From contig OY969693.1 of assembly GCA_963701995.1 (NCBI GenBank), forward strand, positions 1,488,001 through 1,552,000: a stretch of 64,000 nt of DNA, in the 5' to 3' direction. A program made the translations under genes and the position numbers. The notes beneath the pieces are model-generated. The model ran no database searches. It was not told the DNA's origin and was given only the letters and a program-made list of their open reading frames with translations. Source of the stretch: Methanoflorens sp963701995 (GTDB taxonomy: Archaea; Halobacteriota; Bog-38; Methanoflorentales; Methanoflorentaceae). Position 1 is the first letter of the stretch. Each line of letters begins with the position of its first letter. Below are positions 51,047-59,368 of the stretch, in pieces.

Positions 51047-52996
51047 TTGAAGAACGTAATGACGAGCGTTGACGTTGCAGCCCTGTTACCAGAGTTGGAC
51101 GTGCTTATCGGGGCGAAACTGGAAAAAGCCTATCAGCTCTCGCCTGCAGAGATTCGATTGAAGCTAGTGACAAGAAATGGAAAATACGATTTGGTAATCG
51201 AAGCAGGAAAGCGATTGCACCTGACGAGTAATCCTACTTTAGCACCCGCCGTGCCCCCTAGTTTCCCGATGCTGCTGAGAAAAGAGCTCAAAGGCGGAAG
51301 GATTGCCGCGATTGCGCAATACGATTTCGACCGCATCGTGGAGATTCAGTTTGTACGTGGCGATGACGAACGCTACCTGATCTGTGAGCTCTTTTCTAAA
51401 GGAAACGTGATCCTTACCGACACATCCAAGCGCATTATTTTGCCGCTGCGAGGTATGCGGTCCGCTGCTAGGCAGGTTGTACGGGGACAACACTATGAAT
51501 ATCCGGCAACGCAACTCAACCCTGTCGGCCTTTCGTACGACGAGTTTGAAACAGCGATTGCGTCCGTCTCGCGCGACGTAGTTAGAACACTCGCTACGCG
51601 GTTCAATATGGGGGGCTTGTATGCTGAAGAAGTATGCTTAAGAGCTCACGTAGCGAAAGACAAAACGAGCGTCACTTCAGACGAAGTGCAGATGCTCTAC
51701 GCAGCGCTCAGAGCCGTCTTCGATCCAGTGCGATCAAGTAAGCTGAAGCCCCATATCGTGTGTGACGACGAATCGGTGCCCATCGACGTCCTCCCGTTTG
51801 AGGTGTCGCAGTTCGAGCGATACAAGAAACGCTATTTCGCAAGTTTCAATGAGGCCCTTGACATCTACTACGGCCTAGAAGTTGAAAAACCAGAACCCAC
51901 GTCGGCGACGCAAGCGCGACTTGAAAAGATCATCGACAGGCAGAAGGAGGCAATTCAACAATTTAAAAGCCGAGAGCGTGAAAATCACTTCAAAGGAGAT
52001 CTGCTGTTCGAAAAGTATCAAGAGGTCGATCGATTATTAAAAGCGGTGCGACAGGCCCGAAAATCGAAAACGTGGGATGACGTAGGTCGCGTTCTCGGCT
52101 CCTTGTCGTTCGTAGAGCAGGTCGATCAACGCACCGGCACCGTGACAATAAACGTTGAAGGCGTCACAATCGACGTCGCTGTAGATAAGGACGTCCCGCA
52201 AAACGCGGAAAAGTACTATGAAAAAGCGAAGGTTATGAAAGCAAAGGCCGAGGGCGCTGAGCGGGCACTGGCGCTCTCAATAACAACAATGGATCAAGAA
52301 AAAGCGGCTGCAGGAAAACAACTAGGGTCTGATAAACTTCGCCCGAAGAAAAGGAAAACTCGTTGGTTCGAGCGGTATCGATGGTTTTTTTCGACTGATG
52401 GCTTCTTGGTAATTGGCGGAAGAGATGCGGAAACAAACGAAGAACTGGTGAAGAAATACTTGGAACCCCGCGACCTATTTCTCCACGCCGATGTCCACGG
52501 AGCCCCTGCGGTGATCGTGAAATCTCAAGGCAAGGAAATACCCGAACCCACGTTGCGCGACGCAGCTCAGTTCGCTGTGTCGTACTCGTCTATTTGGAAG
52601 CAAGGTCTGGACTCCGGTCGATGTTACTGGGTGCATCCGAGCCAGGTTTCGAAAACCCCGGAATCTGGAGAGTACGTGCCCAAAGGCGCTTTTATTATTC
52701 GAGGCGAGCGCCATTATATGGAATCGCAAGCGCGGCTTGCCATCGGCCTCCACGATGACAAGATCGTTGGGGGGCCAGTGTCGGCAATTACCCGTGTGGC
52801 GCAACTAGCTGTCGTGCTCGAGCCGGGCAAATACAACCAGAGTGATATCGCAAAGATGATATCGCGAGAGCTTCTCGCTAGAGCACGCGAAGATGAAAAG
52901 AAGGGTCTGCGAAAAGTTGTTACGGTGAATCAAATAGCCAAGTTTCTGCCGTCCGGCTACTCTGAAATAAGCGGGTTTGAACGAGAACAACGCTAG
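51047..52996 (+). CDS. rqcH: RqcH (NFACT family) ribosome quality control protein
   Basis: A 649-residue archaeal NFACT protein. The N-terminal NFACT-N domain is MTSVDVAALLPELDVLIGAK and following; a coiled coil is near residues 290-350; NFACT-R includes RWFERYRWFFSTDGFLVIGG, DLFLHADVHGAPAVIVKSQG and GRCYWVHPSQVSK. RqcH binds split 60S/50S particles with stalled nascent chains and helps tag them with C-terminal residues. The start is TTG 51047 (KNVMTSVD), with GAGAGG upstream. ATG 51059 is an alternative. Confidence 0.93.
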   Translation: MKNVMTSVDVAALLPELDVLIGAKLEKAYQLSPAEIRLKLVTRNGKYDLVIEAGKRLHLTSNPTLAPAVPPSFPMLLRKELKGGRIAAIAQYDFDRIVEIQFVRGDDERYLICELFSKGNVILTDTSKRIILPLRGMRSAARQVVRGQHYEYPATQLNPVGLSYDEFETAIASVSRDVVRTLATRFNMGGLYAEEVCLRAHVAKDKTSVTSDEVQMLYAALRAVFDPVRSSKLKPHIVCDDESVPIDVLPFEVSQFERYKKRYFASFNEALDIYYGLEVEKPEPTSATQARLEKIIDRQKEAIQQFKSRERENHFKGDLLFEKYQEVDRLLKAVRQARKSKTWDDVGRVLGSLSFVEQVDQRTGTVTINVEGVTIDVAVDKDVPQNAEKYYEKAKVMKAKAEGAERALALSITTMDQEKAAAGKQLGSDKLRPKKRKTRWFERYRWFFSTDGFLVIGGRDAETNEELVKKYLEPRDLFLHADVHGAPAVIVKSQGKEIPEPTLRDAAQFAVSYSSIWKQGLDSGRCYWVHPSQVSKTPESGEYVPKGAFIIRGERHYMESQARLAIGLHDDKIVGGPVSAITRVAQLAVVLEPGKYNQSDIAKMISRELLARAREDEKKGLRKVVTVNQIAKFLPSGYSEISGFEREQR

Positions 52997-53218
52997 CGCG
53001 GGGGTGTCTCTTGGCGACTCAGCCAAGCTCTAATACGCTTTCGAAAAGCACAGACAGATAAACATATAAAATGAGGACGCCAACACGACATCGCAAGCGG
53101 CTATTTATACGATGAAATGCTTGATCGATACGGCTTTTGAGTTGCGAGCAGAGCACCTATATCGATGAATGATGACAGGATTCGCGCGACTGCGTGATCT
53201 TGAAAGAGGTATGTTAGC

Positions 53219-53593
53219 ATGGCAAAACCAATCTTTGTGAAATTTGACGTCCCTGACGAAATTGAAAGCAAGGCGTTAGAAGCCCTCGAAAGTGCGCGTG
53301 ATACGGGGAAAATAAAAAAGGGCACCAATGAGGTTACTAAGGCTATCGAACGGGGCATTGTTCAACTTGTGTTGATTAGCACAGACGTGCAGCCAGAGGA
53401 AATTGTAGCGCATATTCCACCACTTTGCGACGAGAAGGGCATATCGTACGTCTATGTAAAAAGACAGACTGATCTCGGCGCTGCGTCAGGGCTAGACGTC
53501 GGCTCAGCGGCGGCCGCAATTATCGATGCTGGAAAGAGCAAGGCTCTCGTCGATGAAGTGGTCGAGCAGCTCAAAACCATTCGCTCAGGCTAG
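53219..53593 (+). CDS. rpl7ae: Ribosomal protein L7Ae (eL8)
   Basis: A 124-residue RNA-binding protein that recognises kink-turns in 23S rRNA, box C/D and H/ACA RNAs and RNase P. It has KIKKGTNEVTKAIERGIVQL, the L7Ae signature with the KGTNE recognition segment, then ISTDVQPEEIVAHIPPLCDE and YVKRQTDLGAASGLD. It leads the L7Ae-S28e-L24e-ndk operon. A leader of over 100 bases separates it from a TATA-like ATATAAAA near 53064-53071. Confidence 0.96.
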   Translation: MAKPIFVKFDVPDEIESKALEALESARDTGKIKKGTNEVTKAIERGIVQLVLISTDVQPEEIVAHIPPLCDEKGISYVYVKRQTDLGAASGLDVGSAAAAIIDAGKSKALVDEVVEQLKTIRSG

Positions 53594-53617
53594 ACTTGGT
53601 ATCCAATCCTGGAGGAC

Positions 53618-53839
53618 GTGGCAGTGGCAGAATACAACGACGCAACGCCTGCAGAAGTAATCGAAATAGTAGGAAACACGGGGATGCACGGAGAGGCGAA
53701 ACAGGTTAAGTGCCGTATCCTCGAAGGCTCGAACAAGGGAAGAATAATCACGCGCAATTGTGTTGGCCCTGTCCAAATCGGCGACATTCTCATGCTTCGC
53801 GAGACGGCGCACGAGGCTAAGAAACTCATGACGCGGTGA
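53618..53839 (+). CDS. rps28e: Ribosomal protein S28e
   Basis: A 73-residue small-subunit protein: TPAEVIEIVGNTGMHGEAKQ, VKCRILEGSNKGRIITRNCV, GPVQIGDILMLRETAHEAKK. GTG start at 53618 follows GGAGG. It is second in the L7Ae-S28e-L24e-ndk cluster. Confidence 0.97.
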   Translation: MAVAEYNDATPAEVIEIVGNTGMHGEAKQVKCRILEGSNKGRIITRNCVGPVQIGDILMLRETAHEAKKLMTR

Positions 53840-53843
53840 GATC

Positions 53844-54032
53844 ATGGAAAAGCGGACGTGTTCGTTCTGTGGGGGCGCCATCGAACTTGGAACGGGGAAG
53901 ATGTTCGTCAAACGTGACGGGACGGTGTACCATTTTTGCTCGTCCAAGTGTGAAAAGAATTTCAGATTGGGGCGTCTTGCGCGACGCGTCGCTTGGACAG
54001 AGCCCGGGCGATTGGCGCGTAAGAAAGCGTGA
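53844..54032 (+). CDS. rpl24e: Ribosomal protein L24e
   Basis: A 62-residue zinc-binding large-subunit protein. CSFCGG at residues 6-11 and CSSKCEKNF at about 32-40 provide the four-cysteine zinc site, and the basic tail RLGRLARRVAWTEPGRLARK contacts rRNA. It starts four bases after the S28e stop. Confidence 0.96.
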   Translation: MEKRTCSFCGGAIELGTGKMFVKRDGTVYHFCSSKCEKNFRLGRLARRVAWTEPGRLARKKA

Positions 54033-54043
54033 GAGGGGCCTAG

Positions 54044-54505
54044 ATGGCGTCCGAGGACCACATTGAACGCACTTTCGTGATGATCAAGCCGGACGGGGTT
54101 CAAAGAGGGCTTGTGGGCGAGATCGTTGCGCGACTCGAGCAAAAAGGTCTGGAACTTCGAGCGCTGAAACTCAAGAACCTAGATATCGAGACCGCACGAA
54201 AGCACTACGCAGAACATAGGGACAAGCCCTTTTACGACCACTTGGTTTACTACATTAGCTCGGGACCAATCATCGTGATGGCGGTCGAGGGATTCAACGC
54301 CGTGCGAGCGGTGCGTCAACTCGTCGGAGCGACGAATCCTATTGAAGCAGTGCCAGGCAGCTTGCGCGGGGATTTTTGCCTCGACCCCGTGAGGAACTTA
54401 GTTCATGCCGCTGACTCACCAGAGGCTGCTTCACGCGAGTTGTCGTTGCACTTTGGCGCTGAAGATTACGTGAGCGAAGTGCGGGTTGGGGAGCTTAACG
54501 ATTAG
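54044..54505 (+). CDS. ndk: Nucleoside diphosphate kinase
   Basis: Transfers the terminal phosphate between nucleoside tri- and diphosphates via a phosphohistidine. The 153-residue protein has TFVMIKPDGVQRGLVGEIV, YAEHRDKPFYDHLVYYISSG, VRQLVGATNPIEAVPGSLRG and the active-site RNLVHAADSPEAA. The usual HGSDS after the catalytic histidine reads HAADS, a mild change. It is last of the ribosomal protein cluster. Confidence 0.95.
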   Translation: MASEDHIERTFVMIKPDGVQRGLVGEIVARLEQKGLELRALKLKNLDIETARKHYAEHRDKPFYDHLVYYISSGPIIVMAVEGFNAVRAVRQLVGATNPIEAVPGSLRGDFCLDPVRNLVHAADSPEAASRELSLHFGAEDYVSEVRVGELND

Positions 54506-54528
54506 CTCTCCTAGCACATTGCCTTAGA

Positions 54529-54750
54529 ATGCCTCGGATTTTTATAGACCAGGAGAAGTGCGACGGTATAGGAAAATGTGCTCGCGTTTGTCCGAAAGGC
54601 GAGTTGATTTACGGTACCGCAATCGTCAACGGCAAGCGAAAATGTATCGTAAAGGATCCGCGTTACTGTCTGGGGTGCACGACGTGCATTGGAAGTTGTC
54701 CCAGGCGCGCCATCAGAATCGACTTCTCGGCACCAAGACCGAAGCGCTAG
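54529..54750 (+). CDS. Ferredoxin-like protein with cysteine motifs for Fe-S clusters
   Basis: A 73-residue protein with an N-terminal CDGIGKCARVCPKGE, having one cysteine fewer than a full 4Fe-4S motif, and a C-terminal complete motif CLGCTTCIGSCPRRA. It probably binds one 4Fe-4S cluster, perhaps with a partial second. It is likely a low-potential electron carrier. It follows ndk by 23 bases and its end overlaps the convergent guaA subunit by four bases. Confidence 0.88.
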   Translation: MPRIFIDQEKCDGIGKCARVCPKGELIYGTAIVNGKRKCIVKDPRYCLGCTTCIGSCPRRAIRIDFSAPRPKR

Positions 54751-55310
54751 TGCTCGTCGCAGATCTTAAGAAAGTTTAGTAGAAGAGTATTGCCTGCCTC
54801 TGTGTGCGCCACTTCGGGATGCCACTGCACCCCATAGATAGGGTTAGAAGGGTGTTTCATCGCTTCTATTTCGCATATCGCTGAACGGGCGAGTTTTACA
54901 AAATTATTCGGCAAGCGACTGACTTCGTCGGCGTGTGACGCCCACGCAGTTATTGTTGGCCCCATACCTAGCAGTATGTCGTCAGGCTCTATGATCTCAA
55001 CTGTGACGTGAGCATATCCTCCCGACGCGCCTTTCCTGACGGCACCGCCAAACGTCTCGGCTATCAGCTGATGGCCCAAGCAAATCCCTAGAATCGGCAG
55101 CTTTATCTCTCTGACGTACTGCTTGCAATTCCCTATGCGGTCCATTGTTGGGCCACCGCTCAAGATTAAACCATCGGGACTGCGCTGGAGCAACTCGTCA
55201 GCGCTAAGCGTGTTCTTTACGAGCTCGCATCGGGTGCCTAGGTCCCGAACAGCACGATGAATCAAATGGGCAAATTGTCCGTAATTGTTGATTACCAAAA
55301 CCGAGGTCAA
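54747..55310 (-). CDS. guaAA: GMP synthase glutamine amidotransferase subunit
   Basis: Class I glutamine amidotransferase supplying ammonia to the separate GMP synthase ATPase subunit, the archaeal arrangement. It has the VINNYGQFAHLIHRAVRDLG start, LILSGGPTMDRIGN, the catalytic cysteine in ILGICLGHQLIAETFGG and histidine-glutamate in YGVQWHPEVAHTEAG. The TTG at 55310 (MTSVLVINNYGQF) is chosen since GGTGA lies just before it and homologues start there; 187 residues. The longer frame to 55397 overlaps the upstream gene. Confidence 0.9.
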   Translation of the reverse strand: MTSVLVINNYGQFAHLIHRAVRDLGTRCELVKNTLSADELLQRSPDGLILSGGPTMDRIGNCKQYVREIKLPILGICLGHQLIAETFGGAVRKGASGGYAHVTVEIIEPDDILLGMGPTITAWASHADEVSRLPNNFVKLARSAICEIEAMKHPSNPIYGVQWHPEVAHTEAGNTLLLNFLKICDEH

Positions 55311-55342
55311 GAGTTCACCAAGGGTCGCAAAAAAAAGAAAGT

Positions 55343-55576
55343 TCAAGCCTTCTTGGCGGTGTACACGCGCCACGTGGTTCCGTGAGAATAGCTCCACTTC
55401 TCAATAACGATGTCGTCGGCATTGTCGATCAGCATGCTAATATTCGTGCCGACTTCGTTGGGACTCAGGCCTAGTTCTCGCGCTATTGATTTGCTTTTGA
55501 AAAAGTGTTTGCCTCGTGTAATCCCCTTTTTCAAGTAGCTCAGTATCTTTGTTTGATTGTCGTTAGGACCAGACAT
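55343..55576 (-). CDS. Small winged-helix protein (DUF7123-like)
   Basis: A 77-residue archaeal protein: ILSYLKKGITRGKHFFKSKS, IARELGLSPNEVGTNISMLI and VIEKWSYSHGTTWRVYTAKK. It looks like a single winged helix with a recognition helix around residues 32-48, so a small transcription regulator is likely. It lies 32 bases upstream of the guaA subunit in the same direction. Confidence 0.8.
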   Translation of the reverse strand: MSGPNDNQTKILSYLKKGITRGKHFFKSKSIARELGLSPNEVGTNISMLIDNADDIVIEKWSYSHGTTWRVYTAKKA

Positions 55577-55678
55577 CTTGATCTCCCATGTACAGTGACT
55601 GCTTTTGCTATATATACGCTCTTACTTGGACGTTTTCGAGCATTCCACCGCTTGCTGCGACCCCATAAGCGTACGGTA

Positions 55679-56647
55679 TTATGCGTAGTTAGACAAAAAG
55701 TGTTGCCCTCTCTCAAGTGGAAAGGCATCGATCCCGAGCTGGGCGTGAACGAGACGCGCAAACTTCTTTGCAAACCCGTGGCACGTGTAGACCACTTCAG
55801 GGTTGCATCGGTCAACGAAGCGTAAGAGGTCTTGAAAATCTGCGTGATCTGATAGTGCAAATGCGTAGTCTACTCCCCTAAAGTACTTCCCGCGGCTGGT
55901 CGCCCAACCGGAGACTGCAAGCGTGCGCCTTTTCCCACGGAGCGGTCCGTCCTGCCCTTGGGGCGTTGAGCGCCCCGACGTGATGAGCACAAACGGCTCT
56001 CGCGATGCTGTGACTGAAGCTGCGTCGAATAGTTGATCACGAAAATCGTAGCCAAAGCTCCTCAGCGCGTCATTAATCTGATAGATACCGCTGTCGACAA
56101 AAGGGGCGTAATCGCGAAGCAGGTGTGTGAGTTCTTGCGCCTTTCCGAAAGGATACGCGAGAACGATCACCGATTCGTCATTCTCAATACACGAAGCGAC
56201 ACATTGTCGAATCTGCGTGGCGACTTCCTTCGTTTCGGGAAAGACGTACTCCTCGCTTCCGAATGTGGATTCAATGATCAAAACGTCGGCACTGACTGGC
56301 TGCGCTCCCTGCGAAAAAAACTTTTGTTTGGTGCAGAAGTCGCCGGTGTAGAGGATACTACGGTCCCCCTCAAGCAAAAACATACGCGAGCCGACAACGT
56401 GACCCGCGTCAAGTGGGCGCACATTTGCGTCGCTCAATATGTCTGCTGTCGCCCGTTTCCTTAGCTTTAGCAGTTTCTGCGTGACATCAGACATGACGAC
56501 GCTTTTGCCGTGGCAGCGAGTCGGAAGGTGGTCAGAGTGCCCGTGTGAAACCAAATTGATTTCTTCTGGGGAGTACGTTCTCGGGTCGAGTCTGAATTTT
56601 GTCCCGTCTGCAAAAGTGACGGATATTCCGTTTTTCTGATAGATCAT
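55679..56647 (-). CDS. MBL-fold RNA/DNA-processing exonuclease homologue
   Basis: A 322-residue protein related to the beta-CASP/mRNA 3'-end processing exonucleases. Metal motifs are LVSHGHSDHLPTRCHG, PLDAGHVVGSRMF, LYTGDFCTKQKFF and ALSDHADFQDLLRF; a final histidine is in VYTCHGFAKKFARL. Archaeal versions are annotated as nucleases, sometimes paired with DNA ligase, but substrate is uncertain. It is leftward, upstream of the small winged-helix gene. Confidence 0.85.
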   Translation of the reverse strand: MIYQKNGISVTFADGTKFRLDPRTYSPEEINLVSHGHSDHLPTRCHGKSVVMSDVTQKLLKLRKRATADILSDANVRPLDAGHVVGSRMFLLEGDRSILYTGDFCTKQKFFSQGAQPVSADVLIIESTFGSEEYVFPETKEVATQIRQCVASCIENDESVIVLAYPFGKAQELTHLLRDYAPFVDSGIYQINDALRSFGYDFRDQLFDAASVTASREPFVLITSGRSTPQGQDGPLRGKRRTLAVSGWATSRGKYFRGVDYAFALSDHADFQDLLRFVDRCNPEVVYTCHGFAKKFARLVHAQLGIDAFPLERGQHFLSNYA

Positions 56648-56682
56648 AGGGGCTGCTTGCTCGGGCTTCCGCAGATATGCGG

Positions 56683-56967
56683 CTATGGCAAATTACCTTC
56701 GCCGCTCAGTCCGTGCTGTATTTCCAAGTTCATTTCGATGAGAATCTCAAAAATCTTTTTTACTGAACCCGCGTCAATGTTTCGTTCGGTAGCCATGTCG
56801 ACGGCTCTATTCAGCACTCGTTCGTGCTGCTTCTCATCGTCAATCTGGGTGAAGCCATCTGCCCTTTTCGCGTGTAAGACCTGCGATGCCAGGTCTGTTC
56901 GTCGTGCTATCAGTTCAACGATTTCCGCATCGATTACTGCTATTTGACCTCGCACGTTTTCTAGCAT
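56683..56967 (-). CDS. aroQ: Chorismate mutase (AroQ type)
   Basis: A 94-residue helical enzyme converting chorismate to prephenate for phenylalanine and tyrosine. It has RGQIAVIDAEIVELIARRTD (active-site arginine and glutamate helix), ASQVLHAKRADGFTQIDDEK and HERVLNRAVDMATERNIDAG. It is monofunctional. It lies 61 bases downstream of shikimate kinase. Confidence 0.9.
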   Translation of the reverse strand: MLENVRGQIAVIDAEIVELIARRTDLASQVLHAKRADGFTQIDDEKQHERVLNRAVDMATERNIDAGSVKKIFEILIEMNLEIQHGLSGEGNLP

Positions 56968-57028
56968 CCGGCTTGACTATATATGCCTCGTATTAGAAGA
57001 ACGTTGGCTCCTCGCCGTTGTTTGATGG

Positions 57029-57877
57029 TCAAAGCGTTTCTATCTGCGCTCCTCTATTCGACGCCTCAGTCTCAATAATAAACCCCTCAAGCGGTTCCCA
57101 TGCCTGTTTGACAGTCCGCAAAGATGATCGATCCACAAGAGCTATGTATGCTGGCCCCGTTCCGGAAAGGGTCGCGGCTTGGGCTCCGGCAGCCAGCGCG
57201 GACAGTATGGGCTCCGGACTGAAGCCAAACGCGGTGCAATATAATAAGCCGTTTAACACCATAGCCTTTTCATATTCGCCATCGAGAGCCAAATGATACG
57301 CCGTATCGACCCATGGTGCGAGCAGTTTTGCTCGCGAGACGTCCGCCTTCGCTGAATATGCTTTGCCTCGCGGTACGTATACTAGTACGGCGCCGTTTAT
57401 TTCAACGCGCTTTAGAAGCACGTCGTGCTCGTTGTCCGTGAAGACGAGCCCTCCGAAAAACGAGGCACACGCATCATCGAACGCTCCCGTAACGGTGACC
57501 CCCGCCCTTCGCGCTGCGAGGACGCCAAGTTTGACGACGTCGAGCGGTTCTAGTTCAACGTCAAGGGCTTCGACCAGTGCGAGCACCGCTGCGTTCGCTG
57601 CCGCGCTGCTGCTCTTTAGACCACTCGCGATCGGTATTTCGCTTCTCGTCACAATGTGGACGCCGGATCTTGGGGCGTACCGTTCGACAACCACGCGCCC
57701 ACACTCTTCGATGAGCGAGGTATCGGCAGAGGGATTATCAGCAATTTCGCACGTGATGCCGCTGTCGACGATCTCGACCTCAGCGTGAGTTTTCAGCCCG
57801 ATAGCAAAAGCAGATCCTTTGAGCGTTGCGATCGCATTGATGACGGTGCCGGCCCCGCGTGCTGACGCTCGTATCAT
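57029..57877 (-). CDS. aroK: Archaeal shikimate kinase (GHMP family)
   Basis: A 282-residue GHMP kinase: ARGAGTVINAIATLKGSAFA, the phosphate-binding IPIASGLKSSSAAANAAVLA, RAGVTVTGAFDDACASFFGG and ALAAGAQAATLSGTGPAYIA. This is the archaeal shikimate kinase type, unrelated to bacterial AroK. Pairing with chorismate mutase supports aromatic amino acid synthesis. Pantoate kinase or homoserine kinase are less likely. Confidence 0.92.
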   Translation of the reverse strand: MIRASARGAGTVINAIATLKGSAFAIGLKTHAEVEIVDSGITCEIADNPSADTSLIEECGRVVVERYAPRSGVHIVTRSEIPIASGLKSSSAAANAAVLALVEALDVELEPLDVVKLGVLAARRAGVTVTGAFDDACASFFGGLVFTDNEHDVLLKRVEINGAVLVYVPRGKAYSAKADVSRAKLLAPWVDTAYHLALDGEYEKAMVLNGLLYCTAFGFSPEPILSALAAGAQAATLSGTGPAYIALVDRSSLRTVKQAWEPLEGFIIETEASNRGAQIETL

Positions 57878-58008
57878 ATGATTCTCACTGTTTTACATGG
57901 TATATAGACGTGTGATCGTCAAAACGGTTGTGCTTTTTTTCGCGTAGCATAGGGCAAGGCAGGCGTGACGAACGCTGCGTTGATTACGCCCGATTCTCTG
58001 ATGAGAAC

Positions 58009-58476
58009 TCACCTCTCAATTTTGCTTTTTTGTAAGACTCGTATGTCACGCAGTTTTGTGATGGGGTAGTTGCCAGTTGCGTCTTTCTCAACGCTCTTAA
58101 CCATATCCCATATTGTCAAAAGTGCAACGCTTACGCCCGTGAGCGCTTCCATCTCAGCTCCCGTCTTACCCTCCGATTTCACCTCAACGGTCGCGGTTAT
58201 TGCTGTGTCAAGCACGGAATAATCCACTTTGATGCTTGTCAGCGGGATCGGATGACAAAATGGGATGATGTAGGGTGTCTGCTTGGTCGCCAACACAGCG
58301 GCGGCCGTCGCGGCATTCAGGACATTCCCCTTTTCAATCGAGCCCTGCTTTATTGCGTTAACAGTCTCGGATTTAAGCTCAATAGTCCCTTCAGCTAACG
58401 CGCGCCTGTAAGCGACTGGTTTGTTAGAAATATCCACTTGCTGTGCTTTACCGTTCTGAATATGCGTAAAGTGCAT
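58009..58476 (-). CDS. moaC: Cyclic pyranopterin monophosphate synthase accessory protein MoaC
   Basis: Second enzyme of molybdopterin synthesis, converting the MoaA product to cyclic pyranopterin monophosphate. The 155-residue protein has VDISNKPVAYRRALAEGTIE, GNVLNAATAAAVLATKQTPY, IPFCHPIPLTSIKVDY, SEGKTGAEMEALTGVSVALL and MVKSVEKDATGNYPI. All signature residues (CHP, GKTGxEMEAL) are present. The MobA-like gene is at 42.9 kb. Confidence 0.95.
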   Translation of the reverse strand: MHFTHIQNGKAQQVDISNKPVAYRRALAEGTIELKSETVNAIKQGSIEKGNVLNAATAAAVLATKQTPYIIPFCHPIPLTSIKVDYSVLDTAITATVEVKSEGKTGAEMEALTGVSVALLTIWDMVKSVEKDATGNYPITKLRDIRVLQKSKIER

Positions 58477-58816
58477 GAGTTACTCACCAACGAGATACTA
58501 CTGTTATTTAGTTAACAGCGTCCGAATAAAAAAGAGTGATGATTGGTGAAGAGAATAACACGCATTTTTAGCCAGCCTGCTAGGCCACGCGCGAAGCTGA
58601 AGCGCGCACAACACACTTGTACGGCTTTGAAAGTTCTGTAAACGTCTGAAAAAAGAAGATAGCCGCGGCACTATCCCAGTTCGCGGTTTGTCGCGACGAC
58701 ACCACCGTTATGTTCTTGACGTCTGCGTCCTGGCAAGAATCTCAGCAGAGCACTTGACGGGGGGCTGGCGCAAAGAGGGGGCAAGGTATTTCTCAAGAAA
58801 CTCGCAACGATGGTTT

Positions 58817-59368
58817 ATGCCCATTATCAAGAGATTAGAAGGAAAACACGTGCTCGTTTTGCTGGCGTCAGAATTCGAGGACGCGGAGTTTCGCGATGTT
58901 GCTGGACCGCTGCTGCTAGAAGGCGCGACTGTCACCGTAGCTAGTACTTCGCGAGACGTCCTCAACGGAAAGCGCGACGAAGTGGCCGTTATTCCCGATA
59001 GATTGGTCAGCGACATCGATGCTAGAAACTACACGGCGCTTTATATTCCCGGCGGGAGAGCACCGTCTAAAATCCGCGACGATCCAGACGTTCAAAAAGT
59101 CGTTAGAGAGGCTTATGACGGAGGACTCCGGATCGGCGCCGTTTGCCACGGGCCACAGGTGCTCATATCGGCTGGAATCGTCAAGAACAAGACTTTGACA
59201 TCGCACCCGGCAGTGAGAGCAGAGTTGGAGCAAGCGGGGGCAAACTACACCGGCAGGCCAGTCGAGCGCGATGGCAGCATCACAACAGCAACCGATCCGC
59301 GTGCGCTCGCGGAGTTCAACACTGCGTTCATTAGAGAGATCGCGTGCTGTGAGCTTTTTGGTCCTTGA
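58817..59368 (+). CDS. PfpI/DJ-1 family protein
   Basis: A 183-residue DJ-1/ThiJ/PfpI protein: GKHVLVLLASEFEDAEFRDV (with the glutamate), LYIPGGRAPSKIRDDPDVQK, the nucleophile cysteine in IGAVCHGPQVLISAGIV, and TSHPAVRAELEQAGANY. Members are called intracellular proteases or deglycases; activity cannot be assigned. The ATG at 58817 (MPIIKRLEGKH) is chosen over the longer frame from 58688, which has a non-conserved arginine-rich front. Its end overlaps cfbB tail-to-tail by 38 bases. Confidence 0.87.
   Translation: MPIIKRLEGKHVLVLLASEFEDAEFRDVAGPLLLEGATVTVASTSRDVLNGKRDEVAVIPDRLVSDIDARNYTALYIPGGRAPSKIRDDPDVQKVVREAYDGGLRIGAVCHGPQVLISAGIVKNKTLTSHPAVRAELEQAGANYTGRPVERDGSITTATDPRALAEFNTAFIREIACCELFGP

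Noticed and set aside
53150..53218. Box C/D-like ATGATGA in the L7Ae leader
   Set aside because: No matching CTGA D box at suitable distance was found, so an sRNA gene is not claimed.
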